From JAAAPF01 sp964481035 (lineage in GTDB: Bacteria > Pseudomonadota > Alphaproteobacteria > Geminicoccales > Geminicoccaceae), in contig CAYZSE010000101.1 in the NCBI GenBank assembly GCA_964481035.1, positions 1 to 12,722 on the forward strand: DNA of 12,722 nucleotides, read 5' to 3'. Under the pieces are notes generated by a model. The model made no database searches. It was not told the origin of the DNA and saw only the letters and a list, made by a program, of their open reading frames with translations. A program made the translations under genes and the position numbers. This document shows, piece after piece, positions 7,601 through 12,722 of the stretch. How positions within the stretch are numbered: position 1 is the stretch's first letter; each line of letters begins with the position of its first letter.

Positions 7601-10600
7601 AACAGCAGATCGCCCAGCCGGTCGCTCTGCCGTTCGGAAAGGACGAGCGTGCCCTCCTCGGCCAGCGACGCCCAGATGGCCCGGAGCGCCCGCTCGTCGT
7701 CGCCGGTCATGAACAAAACGTGATTGGCCACGACCAGATCGAAGCCGCCGCCAGCGATGGGGTCGGCTTCCGCCAGCGTCGCGGCGACCACGCGGACCCC
7801 CGCATCGTCGGGCAGAAAGGCCTCGAGTTCCGCCTTGGCCTCGGCGGTGAGGATGGCGTGCACGATCTCACCGTGGGACGGCGCGACAAGGCTGCCGAGC
7901 GCCTTGGCGAACGCGCTGTCGCCGATGCTGATGTTGAGGACCCGCACGGGCCGATCCGCCGGCCAGCGCTCGATCCACCGAGCGAGGGCGTCCAGCATGA
8001 TCCGATTGGAGGTCGTCACGACGGGGCTCGCAACCTGCCAATGGCCGAAAGCCGGCCCGGCGAGGGCGCCCGACGCTTCACCGCCCACCGCCTCGCCGCG
8101 AAGCTTGGCGTCGAGATCGCCGCCGGCACGCGCCAGCAGGATCGTCTCCGCCGCGTATTCGGGGCCGTCCGCGATGACCGAGCGCAGGATGGGCTCGGGC
8201 TCGGGCAGGGTGGGTTGCGCGATCAGTTGCCACGCCTCGCCGGAGCGGTCGAGCAGGCCGTCCTCCTCGAGCATGGCGACGAGGCGGCGCAGGAGCGGGC
8301 GCGAGGGCCCGGGGACGCCGAGGCGGCGCGCCACCTCGTCGATGCCGGTCGGCGGCTCGCCTTCGAAGGCGGGTGCCAGCGCGCGACGCGCGTAACCGGC
8401 CGCGGCGGCGGCCAGCAGCGGCGCCACCTCCTCGCGGAACGCCCGAACCTCGGCCGCGGTCACCGCGTCGTCGAGCCGCGTACGGGCGCCGTCCACGATG
8501 ACCGTCGGCGCCGGCCGATCGCCGTTCAGGCGATGCCCGAGCCGGCGGCGCCGCAGCACGGTGCGCAGCCGGCTCGGCGCCGACGTGTCGCCCCGCAAGG
8601 AGGCGGCAACCTGGAAGCGACAGCCGCGCGCCCGGGCGACCACGTCCCCGTGCTGGTCGTACCATGCGATTTGCGCTGCGATCGACCTCGGATTGCGCCG
8701 CGTGAGTCTCGCCTCGAATGCGACGGGCGGTGCTGGCGAGACGCGCTCCAGCTCCTCGCAGCCGACCGGCAGGTAGATCGCGTCGTCATGATCCGGCAGC
8801 AGCGCCAGCAGCGCCTGAAACGCCGCGTCCACGGCCGTCGGCGACAGCATGAAGGGGGGCTCGTCCGCGGGCCGCAGATGCCCGCGTGCCCAGCCATGGC
8901 TCACCTCGAGCTCGACCAATCGCTGAAACGCCGGGCCGTAGCGCAGGCCTTTGCCCGCGACCTCCTCGTAGAAGGCGGCGACATCGCGCCGGCTCGGCGC
9001 GGCGCGCTCGACCGCCGGTAGGTCGTCGGCACGCCCCTCGACCCGCTCGACCCGCGCCACGGCGAAAACGGCGAAACTCGCCGGGTCGTTGGCCGGCGAC
9101 GCCGCCACGGTGAGCCGGCCGTCGATCGCCTGCACGTCGACGCGCAACCGCCCGATCTTGCCGCGCTCGATCGTCAGCGGGCGCAGGATATGGAGATTGC
9201 GGACCGCCAGCAGATCGCCTTCCGCCGGCGCACCGAACACGGCTTCCGCCGCCGCGAGCCCGATCTCGAGGAAGCCCGCGGCGGGCATGACCACGGCCCC
9301 GTCGACCTCGTGGTCGGCGAGCCACGGCATCGCGGCGAGATCGAGGTCGAGCTCGAAGCCGTGCTCGGCGCCGACACGCCGCAGCCCCAAGAGCGGGCGC
9401 CCGGCGTCGCGATAGACGGTGTCGAAGCCGCGTCCGCTTCGATCGAACCAGTAGCGTTCGCGCGCGAAGGCGCGCACGCCCGATGTCTCCACCCGCCCCG
9501 GGGCACCAAATTGCCGCGACCAGTCGACCACCGCGCCGTTGACGTGCGCCTCGCCCACCATCGCCGCGAGGTCGGCCGATCCCGGCGCCGCCTCGGAAAG
9601 GCCGCGCACGACCGTGACCGGCTGGTCCGCTTGCCGCGCCACCGCCCGCACATAGGCGGTCAGCACGGGGCGCGGGCCGATCTCGACGACGACGGCCGGC
9701 CCAGCCGCCAACGCCTCGGCCAAGCCGTCCGCGAACCGCACCGGCTCGCGGACGTTGCGCCACCAGTAGTCGGCGCCGAGGTCGCGCGCGGCGACGGCAC
9801 GGCCGGTCACGGTCGAAAAGAGCGACGTCCGCGGGCGTCGAGAACCCACGTCCGCCAGCGAGCGCCGGATGTCGGCCTCGACCGGATCCATGGCGCGGCT
9901 GTGGAAGGCGTAGTCGAGATCCAGCAGACGGACGAACCGCGCGGTGTCGGCGAGCGCGTCGACGAGGGCGCGGAGCTGCGCCTCGGGGCCCGCCAGCGTG
10001 AAGTCCTCGACACTGTTGAAGCCGGCGATCTCGACGTCGGGAGCGAGGCCGGCGAGCCGCTCGTCGAGCGCCGCGCGCGGGAGCGAGATCGCGAGCATGC
10101 GGCCCGCGCCGCGCGTCAGCCCCTGCGCCCGCGAGCGATGATAGAGGACGTGCACCGCGTCGCGCAGGCTCAGCGCGCCGGACGCGCAGGCCGCCGCCAC
10201 CTCGCCGACGCTGTGCCCCAGCATGGCGTCGGCCGTGAGCCCCAGCGCACGCAGCCGTTGCACGAGGCCGAGCTGCAACGCGAACAGCAGGGGCTGCGCC
10301 ACCTCGGTGCGGGCGACGTCCTCGGCATCGCCGGCCTCCATGGCGGCGCGGATCGAGAACCCGGCGAGCGGCGCGAAGAGCGCGTCCACCGCGTCGACGG
10401 TCCGCGCGAAGCCCCGGTCGTCGGCCAAGAGGGCGCGCCCCATGCCCGCCCATTGCGAGCCGTTGCCGGCGAAGACGAAGACGGTCCGGGCACGGCTGAC
10501 GACAACGGTCCCCGACCGCACCGTCGAGCCGGGCTCCACCGGCGTCGCCGCCGCCTCGAGCTGGCGCCGCAGCTCCGGGGCGGTGCCCCCCGCCAGCCAC

Positions 10601-12075
10601 AGGCGATGGCGTTCGTGCCGGCGCCGAAAGGCCCAGGTCCATGCGAGGTCGTAGATCGCCGAGGACGAGGTCTGCCGCAACCGGGCGAGCAACGCCTGCC
10701 GCTCGCTCTCCAGCGCGGCCGGGCTGTGCGCGGAGACGAGCAGCGGCGCCCGCCGGCGGGGCCGGCGCGCCGAGCGCACCGTCGCCGCCCGCGGCGGCGG
10801 CGCCAAGACGACGTGCGCGTTGGCGCCGCCGAAGCCGAACGAGTTGATGCCGATCAGCGCGTCGTCGTCGAGCCCGTCGACCGCCTGGGCACGAGCGGCC
10901 ACGCGCAGGTTGAGATCATCGAAATCGATCGCCGGGTTGGGCGTGTCGAAGAAGAGCGAGGCGGGTATCCGTCCGTGCTCGAAGACCAGCAGCGCCTTGA
11001 GCAGCCCCGCCATGCCCGAGGCCGGCTCCAGGTGGCCGATATTGCCTTTGACCGAGCCGATCGGCAACGGGCGCCGCCGCGCGCGGCCCAGCACCTGGCC
11101 GATCGAGGCGGCCTCCGCGGGATCGCCCGCCGCCGTGCCCGTGCCGTGCGCCTCGAGATAGGCGAGCCGCGCCGCATCGAGGCCGGCGCCGCCGTAGATG
11201 CCGGCCAGCAAGGCGGCCTGGGTCGCGGCGTTGGGCAACGACAGCCCGACCGTGCGCCCATCCGCGTTGGTGCCGGTGCCCTTGACCACCGCGCGGATGC
11301 GGTCGCCGTCGGCGAGCGCGCGATCGAGCGGCTTGACCACGACGAAGCCGCCGCCCTCGGCCCGGACATAGCCGTCGCCGGTGGCGTCGAACGGGCGACA
11401 GCGGCCGCGCGGCGACAGCATGCCGGCGCGCGAGAAGCCGATGAACGGGAAGGGGCTCAACAGCACGTTGACGCCGCCGACGAGCGCCATCTCCGCGTCG
11501 CCGCCGCGGACCGCGCGGCAGGCGGCGTCGAAGGCCACCAGCGCCGAGGAGCAGGCGGTGTCGACGATATAGCTCGGCCCCTGCAGGTCGAAGGCGTAGG
11601 AGACCCGGTTGGCGACGATGCTCGATGCGTTACCCGTCATGAAATAGGCGTCGCCGGAGGCCGGATCGCCGATCCGCAGATCGCCGAAATCCTTGTTGGA
11701 GACGCCGACGAAGACCCCGGTCCGGCTGCCGGCGAGGCGGTCGAACCCGAGCGCGGCGTCGTCGAGTGCCTCGGCGGCGAGCTCCAGGGCGAGGCGTTGC
11801 TGCGGGTCCATCTGCCCCGCCTCGCGCGGCGAAAACCCGAAGAACTCCGGATCGAACCGGTCGATGCCGTCGATGACGCCGGCGGCCCAGGTATAGGACT
11901 TGCCCGGCGCGCGGCGGTCGGGGCTGAAGAAGGCGGATTTCGTCCAGCGCTCGTCGGGAATCTCGGTGACGGCGCAACGACCGGCGTCCAACAGTCGCCA
12001 AAAGCTCGAGAGGTCGACGACATCGCCGGGAAGGCGGCACGACGCGCCGACTATCGCCAAATCATGGGAGCTCAC
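4618..12075 (-). CDS. Single-module fully reducing type I PKS/FAS (RkpA-like)
   Basis: A 2,485-residue multidomain synthase. KS (1-425): Cys175 in DTACSS, His310 in EAHGTGT, His348 in GNIGHLEP. AT (about 531-830): Ser622 in GHSVGE, Arg647, and YAFH at 722-725, a malonyl-type signature. DH (about 893-1165): His922 in HEVDGAVVMP and Asp1083/Gln1087. Degenerate methyltransferase (about 1205-1552). Structural KR-like segment (about 1557-1735). ER (about 1745-2062): NADPH motif HGAAGGVG at 1883. KR (about 2086-2335): TGGLRGFG at 2092, Lys2196, Ser2220, Tyr2233, Asn2237, and Asp2178 as in B-type KRs. ACP (about 2355-2436): Ser2396 in GMDSLMG. A 49-residue tail follows, with no thioesterase or reductase. 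The GTG start has a good ribosome site, and the KS begins five residues later, so there is no loading or N-terminal docking domain; iterative use is inferred. Order and length resemble vertebrate FAS, fungal reducing PKSs and rhizobial RkpA. Predicted product: a saturated unbranched acyl-ACP passed to the downstream synthase. Confidence 0.93.
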   Translation of the reverse strand: MSSHDLAIVGASCRLPGDVVDLSSFWRLLDAGRCAVTEIPDERWTKSAFFSPDRRAPGKSYTWAAGVIDGIDRFDPEFFGFSPREAGQMDPQQRLALELAAEALDDAALGFDRLAGSRTGVFVGVSNKDFGDLRIGDPASGDAYFMTGNASSIVANRVSYAFDLQGPSYIVDTACSSALVAFDAACRAVRGGDAEMALVGGVNVLLSPFPFIGFSRAGMLSPRGRCRPFDATGDGYVRAEGGGFVVVKPLDRALADGDRIRAVVKGTGTNADGRTVGLSLPNAATQAALLAGIYGGAGLDAARLAYLEAHGTGTAAGDPAEAASIGQVLGRARRRPLPIGSVKGNIGHLEPASGMAGLLKALLVFEHGRIPASLFFDTPNPAIDFDDLNLRVAARAQAVDGLDDDALIGINSFGFGGANAHVVLAPPPRAATVRSARRPRRRAPLLVSAHSPAALESERQALLARLRQTSSSAIYDLAWTWAFRRRHERHRLWLAGGTAPELRRQLEAAATPVEPGSTVRSGTVVVSRARTVFVFAGNGSQWAGMGRALLADDRGFARTVDAVDALFAPLAGFSIRAAMEAGDAEDVARTEVAQPLLFALQLGLVQRLRALGLTADAMLGHSVGEVAAACASGALSLRDAVHVLYHRSRAQGLTRGAGRMLAISLPRAALDERLAGLAPDVEIAGFNSVEDFTLAGPEAQLRALVDALADTARFVRLLDLDYAFHSRAMDPVEADIRRSLADVGSRRPRTSLFSTVTGRAVAARDLGADYWWRNVREPVRFADGLAEALAAGPAVVVEIGPRPVLTAYVRAVARQADQPVTVVRGLSEAAPGSADLAAMVGEAHVNGAVVDWSRQFGAPGRVETSGVRAFARERYWFDRSGRGFDTVYRDAGRPLLGLRRVGAEHGFELDLDLAAMPWLADHEVDGAVVMPAAGFLEIGLAAAEAVFGAPAEGDLLAVRNLHILRPLTIERGKIGRLRVDVQAIDGRLTVAASPANDPASFAVFAVARVERVEGRADDLPAVERAAPSRRDVAAFYEEVAGKGLRYGPAFQRLVELEVSHGWARGHLRPADEPPFMLSPTAVDAAFQALLALLPDHDDAIYLPVGCEELERVSPAPPVAFEARLTRRNPRSIAAQIAWYDQHGDVVARARGCRFQVAASLRGDTSAPSRLRTVLRRRRLGHRLNGDRPAPTVIVDGARTRLDDAVTAAEVRAFREEVAPLLAAAAAGYARRALAPAFEGEPPTGIDEVARRLGVPGPSRPLLRRLVAMLEEDGLLDRSGEAWQLIAQPTLPEPEPILRSVIADGPEYAAETILLARAGGDLDAKLRGEAVGGEASGALAGPAFGHWQVASPVVTTSNRIMLDALARWIERWPADRPVRVLNISIGDSAFAKALGSLVAPSHGEIVHAILTAEAKAELEAFLPDDAGVRVVAATLAEADPIAGGGFDLVVANHVLFMTGDDERALRAIWASLAEEGTLVLSERQSDRLGDLLFAGQPRWWQPAGETTLLPRLGHAQHWIAALEANDFVFTDAVQPVAELEPGESFQLVAVRPRQIVPAVLSPSDRAASLVGVPSEVASLLADGLRQCGIDSAPAAAHKAIDRIEWVGSAPARAVASERIAGLVESVFARVAQVDGVARLWVVLADRADADSSLPADPADAALVGALRVLANEHPDLRLRIVELRGFASAVDVVHALVDEIAAVEGGENEVILTPRGRRVPRVTDEADAKGAPVAGPAVLDIPAAGSLTRLVWRPLERRRPRADEVEIEVAATGLNFRDVMLSLGLLGDDAVEDGFAGATLGMECSGTVVAAGEAVDELQVGDRVVAFAPSCFATHVTTTTSAVAPIPAGVSLEAAATVPTVFFSAYYALKHLAQLQPGETVLIHGAAGGVGLAAIQLVQALGGEAIVTAGSEEKQAFLRLLGLDRISTSRSLRFVDDVEELTGGAGVDIVLNSLAGAAIEKSLALLKPFGRFLELGKRDLYADSPMGLRPFRRNLSYFGIDADQVMAQQPQLARRLFREMLDLMRQGALRPIPYRSFDANSVGEAFALMQTSRHIGKIVVRLDPPPIPREAAARGRAATPRFVAPDDGWLVVTGGLRGFGLETARWLAARGARRLALYARRGLDAEADSAIADLRAAGVTVEAAALDVTDAAAVAATLAGLRRVAPIRGVFHTAAVFEDGAWSTMDAGRIARVVAPKVDGAVALHRTSAADDLAHFVVYSSATTIIGNPGQANYVAANLALEQLMAERRAQGLPGLAVLWGPIADAGYLARNEAVKRTLESRFGRRELTARAALDVLGDLLAAGEQDRVVAHLDWSRTRAMPALREAARFSELRTRAGEAGGADEEGSLADRLAGKPREQARAVVQDALAKVVASILRLPVERIAPDTSLMELGMDSLMGVELGLAAQQELGIDLPVSGLGAGVTLDGLVDRVMASISGQTEAADESVAARIAQQHGVEASAELLQELYHQAPTPAAEHKKVSLLS
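7420..8463 (-). other. Degenerate C-methyltransferase domain inside the PKS
   Basis: PKS residues about 1205-1552 lie between DH and the structural KR segment, where reducing PKSs carry a C-methyltransferase and animal FAS carries a dead one. Fold landmarks remain: FDLVVANHVLF at 1445-1455, in place of the usual FD-V-A-NVLH strand, and LAEEGTLVLSE at 1471-1481, in place of the LKPGG-LLL-E strand. The SAM-binding glycine motif, normally close to EIGAGTGG, reads NISIGDSAFA at 1381-1390 and has lost the G-x-G-x-G spacing. I infer that it no longer methylates and is kept as a scaffold. Confidence 0.65.
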
Positions 12076-12082
12076 GCGTCCA

Positions 12083-12086
12083 CCTC
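12083..12086 (-). promoter_or_regulatory. Shine-Dalgarno for the PKS GTG start
   Basis: On the minus strand GAGG (within GAGGTGG) lies 7 nt upstream of the GTG at 12075. With the KS homology beginning at residue 6, it supports this GTG as the true start; no better in-frame ATG is seen. Confidence 0.65.
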
Positions 12087-12294
12087 GTGGTCGGATGGTA
12101 TCGATCGAGAGATCTGTGGCCGATCAACGGCGCCTCGGCCGCCGCCGGCGCCTCGCGACGCCCGCGACCGCGCCGGCAACCGAGCACCAAGCACCGAAAC
12201 CACCGTCGTCGCGGCCGGCGGACGTAGTGAGAGAGTACAAGCTTCCTGACACCTTTAACTTTGAGAGTGAGCCGCTCCGCCCAACCTGTTCGGA

Positions 12295-12323
12295 GATAAA
12301 GCTGTTCATTTAACTCTTGTCAA
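12295..12323 (-). promoter_or_regulatory. Candidate sigma-70 promoter of the PKS operon
   Basis: Reading the minus strand, a perfect -35 TTGACA (12318-12323) is followed after 17 nt by TTTATC (12295-12300), a weak match to the -10. It lies in the only AT-richer patch of the window (about 12228-12325), between the prephenate dehydrogenase stop and the PKS start. Initiation would be near 12288, leaving an untranslated leader of about 210 nt whose PKS-proximal half is very GC-rich, including GGCGCC repeats. The rest of the 276-bp gap shows no gene or RNA I recognise. Read-through from the upstream gene is an alternative, since no clear terminator separates them. Confidence 0.4.
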
Positions 12324-12351
12324 TCAGCGAGCCGCGCAAGTGAGGGGGTGA

Positions 12352-12722
12352 TCAAGGCTTGCTCGCGAGTGGATCCTCCGGCTGACGGACGTAAGCCTGC
12401 CCGGCAGCGACCACGCCCCGGCGAATGGACCGAGTCCGTGCGAACAGGTTCTCGAGGGCGTCCCCTTGCTCCCACCGGATCGCGCGCTGCAGCGCGATCA
12501 AGTCTTCTGTGAAGCGACCGAGCATCTCGATCGTCGCCTCCTTGTTGTGCAAGAACACATCGCGCCACATGACCGGGTCGGAGGCGGCGATGCGGGTGAA
12601 GTCGGTGAAGCCGCCGGCCGCATACTTGAAGACCTCGCTTTGCGCCTGGTCTTCCAAGTCGGCGACGGTGCCGACGATGGTGTAGGCGATGAGGTGCGGC
12701 AGGTGCGAGGTGATGGCGAGGA
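12352..12722 (-). CDS. tyrA: Prephenate/arogenate dehydrogenase, C-terminal part (5' partial)
   Basis: C-terminal 123 codons of a prephenate (or arogenate) dehydrogenase, the NAD(P)-dependent oxidative decarboxylase of tyrosine synthesis; the N-terminal Rossmann domain is beyond the window edge. Recognised from SHLPHLIAYTIVG near the cut edge and the helical C-terminal block DLEDQAQSEVFKYAAGGFTD followed by FTRIAASDPVMWRDVFLHNKEA, which is strongly conserved in alphaproteobacterial TyrA/TyrC proteins. The frame runs on to the last base, so the gene continues upstream. It ends normally (stop at 12354-12352) after a short polar tail. It is on the same strand as the PKS and 276 bp upstream of it. 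Prephenate versus arogenate specificity, and tyrA versus tyrC naming, cannot be decided from this portion. Confidence 0.93.
   Translation of the reverse strand, partial: LAITSHLPHLIAYTIVGTVADLEDQAQSEVFKYAAGGFTDFTRIAASDPVMWRDVFLHNKEATIEMLGRFTEDLIALQRAIRWEQGDALENLFARTRSIRRGVVAAGQAYVRQPEDPLASKP

Noticed and set aside
6427..9021. 864-codon open frame on the + strand opposite the PKS middle
   Set aside because: Antisense to the DH, methyltransferase and ER regions. It has low-complexity His/Arg/Asp/Gln-rich composition, no family resemblance and no convincing ribosome site.
4618..12075. Possible assembly-line module belonging to a larger modular PKS
   Set aside because: The KS starts at residue 6 without a docking helix, there is no second PKS gene next to it, and the downstream gene is a release-type AOS, so a stand-alone iterative enzyme is the simpler reading.
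9190..12249. 1,019-codon open frame on the + strand opposite the PKS
   Set aside because: It lies entirely antisense to the KS-AT-DH part of the PKS, whose motifs are unmistakable. The translation is Arg/Ala/Gly/Asp-rich with no recognisable domain. It reflects third-position GC bias.
12124..12309. 61-codon minus-strand frame in the PKS leader
   Set aside because: Its ATG lies between the candidate -35 and -10, so the promoter would not transcribe it. It has no ribosome site and ends in poly-Arg typical of GC-rich noncoding sequence.
1..12722. CRISPR arrays, tRNA/rRNA genes, insertion sequences, prophage or attachment sites
   Set aside because: No regularly spaced repeats, cloverleaf-like sequence, transposase motifs or flanking duplications were seen by eye; the window is almost fully occupied by ordinary coding sequence.

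Overview
The window reads as chromosomal DNA from a high-GC alphaproteobacterium, probably Rhodospirillales-like or Rhizobiales-like. The GC bias is strong enough that long spurious reading frames run antisense to nearly every real gene. The closest family matches I recognise (ProVWX, an RkpA/RkpG-like pair, an alphaproteobacterial prephenate dehydrogenase C-terminus) fit that placement, but no rRNA or other phylogenetic marker is present, so it is an inference.

Layout. Positions 1-3129 (+ strand) hold a ProU-type glycine betaine/proline betaine ABC importer: proV (5' end cut by the window edge), proW (4-nt ATGA overlap with proV) and proX (periplasmic binding protein, best start a TTG at 2125). 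A perfect 12-bp inverted repeat at 3170-3195 sits between the convergent transcription units. From 12075 down to 3272 (- strand) lies a two-gene operon. Its first gene is a 2,485-residue single-module, fully reducing type I PKS/FAS with order KS-AT-DH-(degenerate MT)-(structural KR)-ER-KR-ACP. It is followed, by ATGA overlap, by a 449-residue PLP-dependent alpha-oxoamine synthase (AOS). A 276-bp gap with a candidate sigma-70 promoter separates the PKS from the 3' part of a prephenate dehydrogenase gene (12352-12722, - strand, cut by the right edge).

How the genes work together. ProVWX imports compatible solutes during osmotic stress. It looks functionally unrelated to the lipid genes and is separated from them by a terminator-like hairpin. 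The PKS has no thioesterase or reductase, so the co-translated AOS is the obvious candidate for off-loading the ACP-bound chain. It would do so by decarboxylative condensation with an amino acid, giving a long-chain 2-amino-3-ketone (sphingoid-base-like head group), or by acyl transfer. All reductive domains have intact motifs, the AT carries malonyl-type motifs, and the MT has lost its SAM-binding motif, so the predicted chain is saturated and unbranched. The pair most resembles RkpA/RkpG of the rhizobial rkp-1 capsule region, but no rkpH-like dehydrogenase or capsule gene is visible here. This PKS-AOS pair is the most interesting content of the window. The tyrosine-pathway gene is probably a neighbour by position only.
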